A stretch of 64,000 nt of DNA, taken from contig NZ_BMYU01000010.1 in NCBI RefSeq assembly GCF_014652435.1, positions 1 to 64,000 on the forward strand. The letters are read 5' to 3'. The notes beneath the pieces are model-generated. The model was given only the letters and a program-made list of their open reading frames with translations. It was not told where the DNA came from and ran no database searches. Below, in pieces: positions 17,738 to 27,315 of this stretch. The position numbers and the translations under genes are program-made. Each line of letters opens with the position of its first letter. Positions within the stretch are counted from its first letter, which is position 1. The stretch comes from Cognatundibacterium squillarum. GTDB taxonomy: Bacteria > Pseudomonadota > Gammaproteobacteria > Burkholderiales > Burkholderiaceae_D.

Positions 17738-17826
17738 GAGAGACCAAGATTATGACGATTTGAGCCGCGAGTGTCAAGCCTTCGCCTGAAAAAACCTTCA
17801 GTGCACCGGATAAGCTGTTTTTTGTT

Positions 17827-18636
17827 TCAAGGATTGCAATCCTCGCATTGCGATGCCGGTACGTGGCTGCGAATGACCTGCTCCTCGCTGTGACCGCACA
17901 GAGGGCAAGCCATACGGCGGGCACGGGCAGCCTGTGTTGCGGTTCCGCACTCTTCGCACAATGCGCCGGGAACCAGTGCGACGGCGCCAAAGCCCGCTGC
18001 CTGACAGGCAGGGCAAGCGGACGCCAGCCGCTGCGCCAGCGCTTCAGCCGCTTGCCGTATCATCACGTGGCGGGAAGGATTGCGATGCGCCCGCATATCG
18101 GTTTCCAGCCAGACAGCGCCGGTTTCCGCGATGATGGCGTCGATGGTCGCTTTCAGAATGGCGGGATCGCGGATTTCTTTGTCAAACCACGGTTCTTCAG
18201 CGCGGCCGACGATGATGCCGTGTTCCGGAAAACCGGCACGCTGCACAAACTGCCATGCCTGTTCGGAAGCATCGGCTTCCAGCTGAGCGTAATTCGTCAG
18301 CGGGCCCTGCGCTGCGGCATGGACTGCGTAATTTTTTTCTGCGTCCCACAATGCCAGCACTTCGGTATTCCAAGGACTGACGCCCATATACGGGTCCGGC
18401 CCGAAACTGCCTTCACTGCCCAGACCAAAACGTGCGCCATGATGCTGCGCCGCCAGCCGTGCTTTCTCAATGGCGGTATTCACCTGCGTATCAAAGCGCT
18501 TTACATCGCCGGTGAAGGTGCCGAGGCTGTCCGTATTCAGAAAACGGGTTTCTTTGATGTCAAAGCCCAGCGATGCCAGCACCGGTGTGACAATCACGGC
18601 TTTTTCATGCTGCGTCAGAAAATAGACGGTTTCCAT
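17827..18636 (-). CDS. DUF6671-like hypothetical protein with C-terminal zinc ribbons
   Basis: A 269-residue soluble protein of unknown function, resembling a conserved family named DUF6671. The N-terminal part contains GARFGLGSEGSFGPDPYM and a WLETDMRAHRNPSRH segment. The C-terminal 70 residues contain four Cys pairs (CPAC, CEEC, CPLC, CEDC) that look like one or two zinc ribbons. It ends the miaA transcription unit, starting 4 bases after the miaA stop, so the two are probably co-transcribed. I infer no function from this. Confidence 0.65.
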   Translation of the reverse strand: METVYFLTQHEKAVIVTPVLASLGFDIKETRFLNTDSLGTFTGDVKRFDTQVNTAIEKARLAAQHHGARFGLGSEGSFGPDPYMGVSPWNTEVLALWDAEKNYAVHAAAQGPLTNYAQLEADASEQAWQFVQRAGFPEHGIIVGRAEEPWFDKEIRDPAILKATIDAIIAETGAVWLETDMRAHRNPSRHVMIRQAAEALAQRLASACPACQAAGFGAVALVPGALCEECGTATQAARARRMACPLCGHSEEQVIRSHVPASQCEDCNP

Positions 18637-18640
18637 CGCT

Positions 18641-19618
18641 TTAATCTGCCTGCTGAGATTGCAGATACTGCATGGTCAGTTTCAGGATGGTTTCCTGCGC
18701 ACCAGCCTGCAAACCATCGACCACTTGCCTGTCCGGCATAGAGCGCAGCCAGGTAATCTGGCGTTTGGCTAACTGGCGGGTTGCGATAATGCCGCGCTCA
18801 CGCATGGTTTCGTAGTTGTATGCACCGTCCAGATACTCCCATGCCTGACGGTAACCGACGCAGCGTATCGATGGTAAATCCAGATGCAGGTCGCCGCGCG
18901 CGCGCAGTTTTTCCACTTCTTCAATAAATCCTTGCGCCAGCATCTGATCAAAACGCAGCGCAATCCGCGCATGCAGTGCAGCGCGGTCTTCCGGTTCCAG
19001 CGAAATCGCCAGCATAGGAAAATCCGGTTCACGCGGGCCTTGTTGCGCCAGCAGGGCTGACATTGGTTTGCCGGTTAAATGCCAGATTTCCAGCGCACGT
19101 TGTATACGCTGGCTATCGTTCGGCGCCAGGCGTTCCGCCGTGACCGGATCGACGCTGGCCAGCCGTGCATGCAAGCCCGGTACGCCGATGCGAGCCGCTT
19201 CCTCATCCAGTTGCTGACGTAAAGCCGGATCAGCGCCGGGCAAATCATCTAAACCGTTACGCAGGGCATTGAAATACATCATGGTGCCGCCAACCAGCAA
19301 AGGCAGCCTGCCGCGCGCATGAATTTCCTGCACCAGCCGTGCTGCATCCTTGCGGAATTGCGCCACGGAGTAAGCGTCACGCGGATCAATAATATCGATC
19401 AGGTGATGCGGCGCGCTGGCCAATTCTTCGGCATTCGGTTTCGCGGTGCCGATATCCATTTCACGGTAGACCAGTGCGGAATCGACGGAAATAATTTCGC
19501 AGGGTAGGGCGCGTGCAATTGCCAGCGCCGCCGCCGTTTTGCCGGAAGCGGTCGGGCCCATCAGCGCCACAGCACGGGCAACCGGAGAATTGTTGACTAC
19601 ATCAGAAACAGCATTCAT
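18641..19618 (-). CDS. miaA: tRNA dimethylallyltransferase
   Basis: MiaA adds a dimethylallyl group to A37 of tRNAs that read UNN codons. The 325-residue protein has the P-loop [12 protein letters not shown] near residue 22, [18 protein letters not shown] (substrate-binding region) and [18 protein letters not shown], all diagnostic. It lies downstream of mutL on the same strand, the mutL-miaA order known from many proteobacteria, and hfq is not next here. Its stop is followed closely by the DUF6671-like gene. Confidence 0.96.
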   Translation of the reverse strand: MNAVSDVVNNSPVARAVALMGPTASGKTAAALAIARALPCEIISVDSALVYREMDIGTAKPNAEELASAPHHLIDIIDPRDAYSVAQFRKDAARLVQEIHARGRLPLLVGGTMMYFNALRNGLDDLPGADPALRQQLDEEAARIGVPGLHARLASVDPVTAERLAPNDSQRIQRALEIWHLTGKPMSALLAQQGPREPDFPMLAISLEPEDRAALHARIALRFDQMLAQGFIEEVEKLRARGDLHLDLPSIRCVGYRQAWEYLDGAYNYETMRERGIIATRQLAKRQITWLRSMPDRQVVDGLQAGAQETILKLTMQYLQSQQAD

Positions 19619-19674
19619 ACAGATTAATAAGTTGGCTGACAGATCAGTATCCGATCATTATCAGCAAAGCGGTC

Positions 19675-21576
19675 TTACTGGCCGCGTAAAAACAGTTTAT
19701 CCAGATCGTTCATCGCCAGTTGCACCCAGGTCGGGCGACCGTGATTACACTGATCGGAGCGTTCGGTTTCTTCCATGCGTCGCAACAGCGCATTCATTTC
19801 CGGCACGGTCAGCGAACGGTTGGCGCGCACAGCGGTATGGCAGGCCAGCGTGCCGAGCAATTCATTGCGCCGTTCTATCAGCACACGTGAACCGCCGAAT
19901 TCGCGGATATCGCGCAGCACATCACGCGCCAGTGACTGCACATCAGCATTTTTCAGCAGAGTCGGCACTGCGCGCACAGCAATGGTGGTCGGAGACATTG
20001 CATTCATGTCGAAGCCCAGCTTGCGCAGGGTTTCCTGATGCTCTTCCACCGTACCGACCTCCACGCCGTCAGCATAGAACGTGACCGGAATCAGCAGCGC
20101 TTGTACGGACATTGCTTCTTCCGTTAATGCATCTTTCAGTTGTTCATACAGAATGCGTTCATGCGCTGCATGCATATCCACCAGTACCAGTCCGTGCCGG
20201 TTTTGCGCAAGGATGTACACACCATGCAACTGCGCCAGCGCAAAACCCAGCGGCGCGCCGTCGTCCTCGGAAGTTTCTGCGGGCTGAGTGGCTTGTATGG
20301 GCAGTGGCTGTATCAGCGTGTTCGGTGATGTTACTGCCTGCGATTGTTCCGGTGCGCGGAACAGGGAGCCGTAATTTTCCAGACTTTGCGCCACGCCGCC
20401 CGGCCGCAATTGCTGCTGCATACTGCCATAAGCACCGGCAGCAGGGCGCGCCACCGGCATTAATTCGGAACCGAAGCTCGCTTGTTTTGCACCTATCCAC
20501 GGCAGTGAATTTCCCTGCAAGCCATTCCCTGCGCCACCGTTGCCGGACATGGCTGGCGCCGGGACATGACCTTGTGCTGTCGCAGAAGTTTGTGCCAGTG
20601 CGCGCTGCACGGCATGGAAAACAAACTGATGTACCGCACGGCTGTCGCGGAAACGGACTTCAATTTTAGACGGATGCACATTCACATCCACCAGCGCAGG
20701 ATCAAGCTCCAGCGATAACACGTACGACGGATAACGATCACCGTGCAATACATCCTGATAGGCAGCGCGTACTGCATGGGTCAGCAACTTATCGCGTACA
20801 AAACGGCCATTTACATAAAAATACTGTGCATCAGCGCGGGCTTTGGAGGCCGTTGGCAAACCGACAAAACCATATATGCGTAAAGGGCCGGCACTTTCAT
20901 CCAGTGACAAACGGGCACCGGCAAAGCCATCGCCCAGAATCTGTGCGCTGCGTTTGTCATGCTGACTGACATTCCAGTGATCGACGGTTTTGCCGTTATG
21001 ACTGAGGCTGAAGCTGACATCCGGCCGCGCCAGTGCAATCCTTCGCACGACTTCCGCACAATGGCCGAATTCAGTTTGTTCGGATTTCAGAAACTTACGG
21101 CGTGCAGGCGTGTTGTAATACAAATCCTGCACGTCAACCGTGGTGCCCTGAGCGCCGGAGGCCGGACTGACGGTGCCGTTCTGAATCTGCCATGCGTGCG
21201 GCGCGTCGGCGGTGCGGGTGGTGAGTGTCAGCACGGCAACCGATGCAATCGACGCCAGCGCTTCGCCACGGAAACCCAGTGTGCCAACGGTTTCCAGTTC
21301 TTCCAGCGAGCGGATTTTGGACGTTGCATGCCGGGCCAGTGCCAGCGGCAATTGATCCGGCGGGATGCCTTTACCGTTGTCGGTAATCGCAATACGTTTG
21401 ACGCCGCCTTCTTCTATCCGTAACTGAACCTGCGTGGCACCCGCATCCAGTGCGTTTTCCAGCAATTCTTTTACTACGGCAGAAGGGCGTTCGATCACCT
21501 CGCCAGCGGCGATCTGGGAAATTAAATGATCCGGCAAAGCCAGAATCGGGCGGTCAGGCGCTAATCTTGAAGTCAT
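19675..21576 (-). CDS. mutL: DNA mismatch repair protein MutL
   Basis: MutL couples mismatch recognition by MutS to downstream nicking and helicase steps. The 633-residue protein has the GHKL ATPase motifs near the N-terminus (IAAGEVIERPSAVVKELLEN, DNGKGI, TLGFRGEALASIASV). A long low-complexity linker (about residues 345-430) and the C-terminal dimerisation domain follow. I see no DQHA-x2-E-x4-E endonuclease motif: the corresponding place reads DMHAAHERILYEQ, so endonuclease activity is uncertain and a MutH-type system would normally accompany a non-nicking MutL. I place the start at ATG 21576 (MTSRLAPDRPI); a longer upstream frame is unlike the family. Confidence 0.95.
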   Translation of the reverse strand: MTSRLAPDRPILALPDHLISQIAAGEVIERPSAVVKELLENALDAGATQVQLRIEEGGVKRIAITDNGKGIPPDQLPLALARHATSKIRSLEELETVGTLGFRGEALASIASVAVLTLTTRTADAPHAWQIQNGTVSPASGAQGTTVDVQDLYYNTPARRKFLKSEQTEFGHCAEVVRRIALARPDVSFSLSHNGKTVDHWNVSQHDKRSAQILGDGFAGARLSLDESAGPLRIYGFVGLPTASKARADAQYFYVNGRFVRDKLLTHAVRAAYQDVLHGDRYPSYVLSLELDPALVDVNVHPSKIEVRFRDSRAVHQFVFHAVQRALAQTSATAQGHVPAPAMSGNGGAGNGLQGNSLPWIGAKQASFGSELMPVARPAAGAYGSMQQQLRPGGVAQSLENYGSLFRAPEQSQAVTSPNTLIQPLPIQATQPAETSEDDGAPLGFALAQLHGVYILAQNRHGLVLVDMHAAHERILYEQLKDALTEEAMSVQALLIPVTFYADGVEVGTVEEHQETLRKLGFDMNAMSPTTIAVRAVPTLLKNADVQSLARDVLRDIREFGGSRVLIERRNELLGTLACHTAVRANRSLTVPEMNALLRRMEETERSDQCNHGRPTWVQLAMNDLDKLFLRGQ

Positions 21577-21684
21577 AGCCGGATTATACCTTTGCGCGCA
21601 TTCCCTGCATCGCTCTGCGGGAATGCTTGCGGCACTGCTTTCATCGTGTATGATGGCGGCGGATTTTTCACTACAGGGCGCCAC

Positions 21685-22332
21685 ATGGATTTAATGCAAA
21701 TACTGGACATGGTTCTGCATGTCGACAAGATGCTGGGAACCGTTATTGAACAATACGGAACGCTGGTGTATTTCGTGTTGTTCGCAATTGTGTTCTGCGA
21801 AACCGCATTTGTGATTTTCCCGTTTTTACCGGGAGATTCCTTACTGTTTATTGCCGGTGCGTTCTGCGCAACCGGTGCAATGAATCCGTGGCTGCTGATT
21901 ATTCTGCTGTTGATTGCCTCCATTTCCGGCAATACCATCAATTACTGGATCGGCAGTATGATCGGTCATAAAGTGCTGGAAAAAGATTACCGCTGGATAG
22001 ATCGCGACGCGATTCGCAAAACCCATGATTTTTATGAAAAACATGGTGGCAAAACCGTGGTGATTGCACGTTTTGTTCCGATTGTCCGTACCTTCGCACC
22101 GTTTGTGGCCGGTATTTCTGATATGACGCACCGTACTTTCCAGTTCTTTAATGTGCTGGGTGCATTGCTGTGGATTCTGAGTCTGGTACTCAGTGGTTAT
22201 TTCTTCGGCAATATTCCGTTCATCCAGAAAAATCTGAATACCATTGTGCTGATTGGTGTTGGTGCTGCGATCATTCCTATTCTGCTTGGTGCAGCGTGGA
22301 AAATGCTGCGCCGGGTTGTTCAGCGCAGCTGA
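21685..22332 (+). CDS. DedA-family membrane protein
   Basis: A 215-residue polytopic protein of the DedA/SNARE-associated family. It shows ETAFVIFPFLPGDSLLF, the conserved GNTINYWIGSMIG, and the FYEKHGGKTVVIARFVPIVRTF motif with the functionally important Arg and Glu residues. Family members help recycle or flip undecaprenyl phosphate and phospholipids and maintain the proton motive force. ATG 21685 fits the family start; a frame extending upstream overlaps the mutL promoter. It is divergent from mutL and followed 1 base later by the cysteine-cluster gene. Confidence 0.88.
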   Translation: MDLMQILDMVLHVDKMLGTVIEQYGTLVYFVLFAIVFCETAFVIFPFLPGDSLLFIAGAFCATGAMNPWLLIILLLIASISGNTINYWIGSMIGHKVLEKDYRWIDRDAIRKTHDFYEKHGGKTVVIARFVPIVRTFAPFVAGISDMTHRTFQFFNVLGALLWILSLVLSGYFFGNIPFIQKNLNTIVLIGVGAAIIPILLGAAWKMLRRVVQRS

Positions 22333-22333
22333 T

Positions 22334-22669
22334 ATGACGCTGCAGCGGGATCAGTCAGAGCAGCAGATTCTGTGGCTGCATCCTGCTGCACCCGCTAAAC
22401 CAGCAACAGGCGCACCGTGTAACGGTTGTGGCCTGTGTTGCGCCGCCGAGCCTTGCCCGGTGGCGTTTTTGTTTTTATGGCAAAGAAAAGGCCGTTGCCG
22501 TGCGTTGGAATGGGATGCGGAAGCAGGCTTGTACCGTTGCGGCATGCTGCTTCAGCCAGATGCTTATCTGTTCTGGTTGCCGCATATTGCGTCGGGCTGG
22601 TTCAGTCGCCGCGTGCGCCGCTGGATTGCAGCGGGCACGGCGTGTGATTCTGAGGCGGAATTAGTCTGA
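22334..22669 (+). CDS. Small YkgJ-like CxxCxxCC cluster protein
   Basis: A 111-residue protein with an N-terminal cysteine cluster (CNGCGLCCAAEPC, residues about 29-41) and further Cys at CRALEW and CGMLL. Such CxxCxxCC proteins (YkgJ-like) are thought to bind zinc or an iron cluster, and function is not established. ATG 22334 follows the dedA stop by one base, so translation is coupled. Its mean length and the coupling suggest a real gene rather than a shadow. Confidence 0.65.
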   Translation: MTLQRDQSEQQILWLHPAAPAKPATGAPCNGCGLCCAAEPCPVAFLFLWQRKGRCRALEWDAEAGLYRCGMLLQPDAYLFWLPHIASGWFSRRVRRWIAAGTACDSEAELV

Positions 22670-22687
22670 CCAGCAGAATCAGTAGAA

Positions 22688-24106
22688 TCAGGCGAAACGG
22701 TTTTTCGCCAGTGGCGGATTTTTGGCAAAATATTTCTTCACGCCGCGCACTACGGATTCTGCAATCTGATCCTGATAAGCACCGTCATTCAGACGGGCTT
22801 CTTCTTCCGGATTGGAGATAAACGCGGTTTCAATCAGAATGCTCGGAATATCCGGCGCTTTCAGTACCGCAAAACCTGCTTGCTCAACCGCTTGCTTGTG
22901 CAGTGTATTGATGCCGCCCAGTTCATTCAGCACGATTTTGCCGAGTTTCAGACTGTCATTGATTTGCGCTGTGGTCGATAAATCCAGCAACACACTGGCC
23001 AGTTGTTTATCGTGATTCTTGATATTGATGCCACCGATCAGATCGGCAGCATTCTCTTTATCGGCCAGCCAGCGTGCGGCAGTGGAGCTGGCGCCTTTCT
23101 CAGACAGCGCAAACACCGATGAACCGCGTGCTGCACTGTTGACAAAGGCATCCGCATGCACGGACATGAATAAATCAGCCTGCACGGCGCGGGCTTTTTC
23201 AACGCGGACATTCAGCGGTACAAAATAATCTGCATCACGCGTCAGCATCACACGCACGTTATCGATTTGCTCGAATTTTTTCTTGAGCCGTTTGGCAATC
23301 GCCAGAACCACATCTTTTTCGCGACTACCATTCTTACCCAGCGCGCCGGGATCTTCACCGCCGTGCCCCGGATCAATGGCAATGGTAATCGTGCGCCCGT
23401 GGGCGAATTTATCCTTAGACTTTTCGGCAGGTGTATCAGATTTTTCTGCAACCCTGACTTTTTCCTCAGTCTTCACAGGTGCTTTAATTTCTGGCTTTTC
23501 CGCAGGTGTTGAGGAAGGCGCAGAGCTTGTGCCTGACGCTGGATTTGAGGCCGGAGGTAAAGAGGCAATCGCTGCTGGTTTGTCCTGCGACGATTTTTCA
23601 ATCAGCGCTGCCAGCGGGTCTGGCGGATTGACCGGATACAAATCAAACACCAGGCGGTGTTTATAGTTGCCCACCGGTTGCAGTGTGAAAACCTGAGGAT
23701 TGACTTCTTCCTTCAGATCAAACACCAGTCGCACGACAGTCGGTTTATTCTGACCGACCCGAACCTGACGGATGTACGGATCATTCGACTGAATCTTGGC
23801 GACCAGTTCTTTCAGTGTCGCATTCAGTTCCAGACCTTCAATGTCGACCACCAGACGATCCGGATTTTTGACCATAAAGTGGGTGGTTTTCAGTTCGCTG
23901 TCATTTTCCAGTGTGACACGGGTATAGTCTTCGGCAGGCCATACCCGTACCGCCAGAATCCGCGCAGCATGCGCAGTTTGCGGTAATAAAACGGATAGCA
24001 GCAAAGTGCCGCCGGCTTGTAAGAAAGTACGGCGGCGTGAAGGTGACTGCGGAGCGGCCAGGGCCGGGGTCACAGTACCGGGGCGAACTGGAGTGAAGCG
24101 AGACAT
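22688..24106 (-). CDS. amiC: N-acetylmuramoyl-L-alanine amidase, AMIN plus Amidase_3 (AmiC/AmiB type)
   Basis: This periplasmic zinc amidase cleaves the stem peptide from MurNAc to separate daughter cells. The 472-residue protein begins with a likely Tat signal (SRRRTFLQAGGTLLLSVLL). An AMIN domain (about 50-160), a Pro/Ala/Lys-rich linker (about 175-235) and the Amidase_3 domain follow. Zinc ligands are suggested by IDPGHGGEDPGALG, SREKDVVLAI and SVHADAF, with the catalytic Glu in ILIETAFISNPEEE. It overlaps tsaE by 37 bases, so they form one unit. The Tat signal favours the AmiC/AmiA type over AmiB, although the tsaE-amidase-mutL-miaA neighbourhood matches amiB in Escherichia coli. Confidence 0.92.
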   Translation of the reverse strand: MSRFTPVRPGTVTPALAAPQSPSRRRTFLQAGGTLLLSVLLPQTAHAARILAVRVWPAEDYTRVTLENDSELKTTHFMVKNPDRLVVDIEGLELNATLKELVAKIQSNDPYIRQVRVGQNKPTVVRLVFDLKEEVNPQVFTLQPVGNYKHRLVFDLYPVNPPDPLAALIEKSSQDKPAAIASLPPASNPASGTSSAPSSTPAEKPEIKAPVKTEEKVRVAEKSDTPAEKSKDKFAHGRTITIAIDPGHGGEDPGALGKNGSREKDVVLAIAKRLKKKFEQIDNVRVMLTRDADYFVPLNVRVEKARAVQADLFMSVHADAFVNSAARGSSVFALSEKGASSTAARWLADKENAADLIGGINIKNHDKQLASVLLDLSTTAQINDSLKLGKIVLNELGGINTLHKQAVEQAGFAVLKAPDIPSILIETAFISNPEEEARLNDGAYQDQIAESVVRGVKKYFAKNPPLAKNRFA

Positions 24107-24555
24107 GCAAACCCTTTATCAGACAACGCCCGCAATTCTACCTCACGGCCGTGTGCTGCGATGCACAGAAACAGTTCAATATCCGGTTCCGGTAAGACGC
24201 CTTCGGCCTTTTCCGGCCATTCAACGATGCATAACTGATCGGCGCGGAATTCTTCGCGGAAACCCGCGTCCAGAAATTCTTCGGGACTGCCCATCCGGTA
24301 AAGATCAAAATGCATGATGCTAGCAGGCTTACTTTGCAGCGTTACCTGATACGGCTCTGCCAGCGTATACGTCGGACTTTTGACGTGGCCGCTGTAACCG
24401 GCAGCATGAATCAGGGCGCGGGTCAGGCAGGTTTTTCCTGCGCCGAGGTCGCCGTGCAGAAAAATACTCATTCCCGGTTGTAATACACGGGCCAGTTGCT
24501 TGCCGAGTGCCTGCGTCGCGGCTTCGTCCGGTAATGTGGTCTTATAATGTGACAT
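24070..24555 (-). CDS. tsaE: tRNA threonylcarbamoyladenosine biosynthesis ATPase TsaE
   Basis: TsaE is the P-loop ATPase of the TsaBDE complex that makes t6A37 in tRNAs reading ANN codons. The 161-residue protein has the Walker A motif GDLGAGKTCLTRAL near residue 34, SPTYTLAEPY, HFDLYRM and VEWPEKAEG, all typical. It overlaps the amidase gene by 37 bases. tsaD, its partner, lies at 42335-43369. It is divergent from queG, another tRNA-modification gene. Confidence 0.95.
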   Translation of the reverse strand: MSHYKTTLPDEAATQALGKQLARVLQPGMSIFLHGDLGAGKTCLTRALIHAAGYSGHVKSPTYTLAEPYQVTLQSKPASIMHFDLYRMGSPEEFLDAGFREEFRADQLCIVEWPEKAEGVLPEPDIELFLCIAAHGREVELRALSDKGFACLASLQFAPVL

Positions 24556-24635
24556 TTGCTGCTGTATGTATTCTGAATGATGTTTTTAACCTTAGCATAT
24601 CGCCACCAGATCGTGTGGAAATCCGGAGGCATTGC

Positions 24636-25724
24636 ATGACAATGAGCGCGGAGCAATTGCAGGCACTGATGCTGCAAATCCGGCAGTGGAGCAGTGAGCT
24701 CGGTTTTTCCGGTGTGGCGGTCAGTGATACCGATCTCAGCATTCACGAAGCTGGATTGCAGGCATGGCTGGATGCCGGGTATCACGGCGATATGCATTAT
24801 ATGGAAAGTCACGGCATGAAGCGCGCACGTCCGGCGGAACTGGTGCCGGGGACGATACGCGTACTCAGTCTGCGTATGGATTATCTGCCTGCAGATCAGG
24901 GCTGGCGCGAGCGTGAAAGGGCGCGGCAGAATGATGTGTCACAGGCGGTGATTTCTGTTTATGCACGCGGCAGGGATTATCACAAAGTATTGCGTCAGCG
25001 ATTGCAACAACTGGCAGACAAGATAGCCAGTGTGACGGGGCCATTCGGACATCGTGTGTTTACCGATTCTGCACCGGTGATGGAAGTAGCGCTGGCAGCA
25101 CGTTCCGGTCTTGGCTGGCGCGGGAAGCATACGCTGCTGCTGAACCGGGATGCGGGTTCGATGTTTTTTCTGGGCGAAATATTTACGGATTTAGCCTTAC
25201 CGGTCGATGACAGCGGTACTTCGCATTGCGGTCAGTGCCACGCCTGCATTGATGCCTGTCCGACAGGGGCGATTGTCGCACCGTATCAGGTGGATGCACG
25301 GCGCTGCATTTCCTATCTGACGATAGAGTCGCGCGCGGCTATTCCGGAAGATTTAAGACCGCTGATGGGTAACCGCATCTACGGATGCGACGACTGTCAG
25401 CTGGCATGTCCGTGGAATAAATTTGCGCAAAAGGCGGTGGTCAGTGATTTCGACGTGCGCCACAGTCTGGACAATGTCACGCTGACCGATTTGTTTGGCT
25501 GGAGTGAGGAACAATTTCTGCGCCATTTTGAAGGCAGTCCCGTACGCCGTATCGGGTATGAAAGCTGGTTACGCAATCTGGCAGTGGGGCTTGGCAACGC
25601 CGCTGTTTCTATGCGTGGCGATCCTCGCATGGTGGCAGCGTTACAGGCGCGTATGGAGCACCCGTCCGAACTGGTCAGGGAGCATGTGCAATGGGCTTTG
25701 GATCAGCATTTGCAGCCGGGTTAA
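24636..25724 (+). CDS. queG: Epoxyqueuosine reductase
   Basis: QueG reduces epoxyqueuosine to queuosine in tRNA, the last step of queuosine synthesis, using cobalamin and two 4Fe-4S clusters. The 362-residue protein shows the cluster motifs CGQCHACIDACPTGAI (about 205) and CDDCQLACPWN (about 255), plus a C-terminal HEAT-like repeat segment. ATG 24636 follows CCGGAGG; the open frame further upstream overlaps the tsaE promoter. Its stop codon overlaps that of the convergent AEC gene by 3 bases. Confidence 0.94.
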   Translation: MTMSAEQLQALMLQIRQWSSELGFSGVAVSDTDLSIHEAGLQAWLDAGYHGDMHYMESHGMKRARPAELVPGTIRVLSLRMDYLPADQGWRERERARQNDVSQAVISVYARGRDYHKVLRQRLQQLADKIASVTGPFGHRVFTDSAPVMEVALAARSGLGWRGKHTLLLNRDAGSMFFLGEIFTDLALPVDDSGTSHCGQCHACIDACPTGAIVAPYQVDARRCISYLTIESRAAIPEDLRPLMGNRIYGCDDCQLACPWNKFAQKAVVSDFDVRHSLDNVTLTDLFGWSEEQFLRHFEGSPVRRIGYESWLRNLAVGLGNAAVSMRGDPRMVAALQARMEHPSELVREHVQWALDQHLQPG

Positions 25725-26614
25725 GGTTGTACCAGATGCAGCCACAGAGGCAGAGTCAGCGCGGATAACAGAGTGCTGGCAGAAATCAAAAACGCCACGT
25801 AAGGGCCGTTGCCACCCATCCGGGCTGCCAGTACATAAGCGCTGGATGCGGTTGGCAATGCGCAAAACAACACAGCGATTTGCAATTGAAGTAAAGGTAA
25901 TTGCAGTAAGGTGCCAAGCAGCATGCCAATCGCGGGAGCAATCAGTAATTTAATCGCCAGAAAACCAGCTGCCAGTCCGCGAGCTTCATGTAAGGCCGAA
26001 AGACGAAGGCCCGCACCGACAGCCAGTAAGCCCATGGCAATCGAGGCATTGCCAAGGCGTGACAGCGTCGCACTCAGATCGTCAGGCAAGGAAATGCCGG
26101 CAAGACTGCAGGCGACGCCAGAGGCTGTGCCAACCACCAACGGGTTGCTGGCGATTTCTTTCAGTAAGCGTCCGCTGTTACGAGCCAGCGCAAAAACGGC
26201 CGCAATATTGCAAACCGGCACCAGAAAACCAATCAGCAATGCCATCAGTGCTGTTCCCTGCTCACCGGCAATTCGCGACGCAACGGCAAGTGCAATATAA
26301 GAGTTGAACCGGAACGCAGTCTGTACGCCGGATACAAAAGTTTTGCCGGGATTGAAAAAAATAAACCGGCATAAGGTGCCAAGCACGATTGCCGCGAAAG
26401 TCGTCAGCACACCGGTGATCAGCAGTTTGCCCGTGGCATGAAAATCAAATTGTGTTTTTGCTGTGGTGTAAAACAGTAAAGCCGGAAATAAAATGAAATA
26501 CACCAGTTTTTCCACGCCACTCCAGAAGTGGCCTCCGAAGTTGCCGTAACGGCTCAGCAAGAAACCGAGCATGATCAGGCTGAAATCGGGAACCAGTAAA
26601 TGGAAGACGGACAT
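25721..26614 (-). CDS. AEC (auxin efflux carrier) family transporter
   Basis: A 297-residue membrane protein with about ten helices, of the AEC family (YfdV/MdcF-like). The early PDFSLIMLGFLLSRYGNF and the central segments around FRFNSYIALAVAS and SNPLVVGTASGVACSLAG are typical. Bacterial members move malonate, malate or other organic acids, and the substrate is not known here. It lies downstream of a FixJ-like regulator and sensor kinase on the same strand (71 bases after the regulator). The divergent neighbour of that kinase encodes a TRAP-type binding protein, so organic-acid transport is a reasonable theme. No strong ribosome-binding site is visible at ATG 26614. Confidence 0.8.
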   Translation of the reverse strand: MSVFHLLVPDFSLIMLGFLLSRYGNFGGHFWSGVEKLVYFILFPALLFYTTAKTQFDFHATGKLLITGVLTTFAAIVLGTLCRFIFFNPGKTFVSGVQTAFRFNSYIALAVASRIAGEQGTALMALLIGFLVPVCNIAAVFALARNSGRLLKEIASNPLVVGTASGVACSLAGISLPDDLSATLSRLGNASIAMGLLAVGAGLRLSALHEARGLAAGFLAIKLLIAPAIGMLLGTLLQLPLLQLQIAVLFCALPTASSAYVLAARMGGNGPYVAFLISASTLLSALTLPLWLHLVQP

Positions 26615-26685
26615 GAAAATTAATCAAAAAACGGCGGCAACCGCAATGACTGCGGGTCGGAGCTAGACGGGAAAGCTTGCGGTAT

Positions 26686-27276
26686 TTATTTGAGCATGCC
26701 TGCAAGCTCAACAGCAGTTTTTACTTGCATTTTGTCGAAAATATGGGCGCGGTGAACTTCAACAGTGCGCATACTGATACCCAGCTCATCGGCGATCACT
26801 TTGTTCATCTTCCCTTGCAGGATCAGGTCCAGCACTTCACGTTCACGGCTCGATAAACTGGCCAGCCGGTCATGAATCTGCGCCGTGACACCCGCTTCCC
26901 GAGAAGAGGCAAGTGCTTCCAGAACGCGGTCCATCAGTTTGTTATCGTTGAATGGCTTTTCAAAAAAATCGAAGGCACCACGCTTCAGACTATCGACTGC
27001 CATCGGTACATCACCGTGGCCAGTCAGAAAAATGACCGGCAGACGGCGTGTCAGTTTTTTAGCGGACAGTGCATCAAACAGGCTGATACCTGAGAGTCCC
27101 GGCATACGGACATCCAGCAAAATACAGTCGCCGTCACGATCAAAACTGAACTGGTTTTCCAGCGTGCTCAGGAATTGTTCGCTGCTGGCATAGCCGGTTG
27201 CAGGTATTTTGCGCGAGCGGGCGAGCCAGGAAAGGGAATCGCGGATGACTTCTTCATCATCAATGATGTGTAACAT
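26686..27276 (-). CDS. FixJ/LuxR-family response regulator (DctR-like)
   Basis: A 196-residue two-domain response regulator. The receiver domain (1-120) has the phosphoacceptor Asp 55 in LLDVRMPGLSG, the acidic pair near the N-terminus and Lys 108 in FFEKPF. The LuxR/FixJ helix-turn-helix (about 135-195: LSSREREVLDLILQGKMNKVIADELGISMRTVEVH, quoted in part NKVIADELGISMRTVEVH) follows. It is 39 bases downstream of its partner kinase. By analogy with DctS/DctR it probably controls a C4-dicarboxylate or related uptake gene, most likely the divergent dctP-type gene or the downstream AEC carrier. Confidence 0.9.
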   Translation of the reverse strand: MLHIIDDEEVIRDSLSWLARSRKIPATGYASSEQFLSTLENQFSFDRDGDCILLDVRMPGLSGISLFDALSAKKLTRRLPVIFLTGHGDVPMAVDSLKRGAFDFFEKPFNDNKLMDRVLEALASSREAGVTAQIHDRLASLSSREREVLDLILQGKMNKVIADELGISMRTVEVHRAHIFDKMQVKTAVELAGMLK

Positions 27277-27315
27277 GCATGCTCCAGTTCTTTCGTTGTG
27301 CGGTTTTTTGCTGCA

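Noticed and set aside
17848..18741. A plus-strand frame of 297 codons across the DUF6671-like and miaA genes
   Set aside because: Antisense to two co-directional genes with clear motifs or Cys clusters; no ribosome-binding site.
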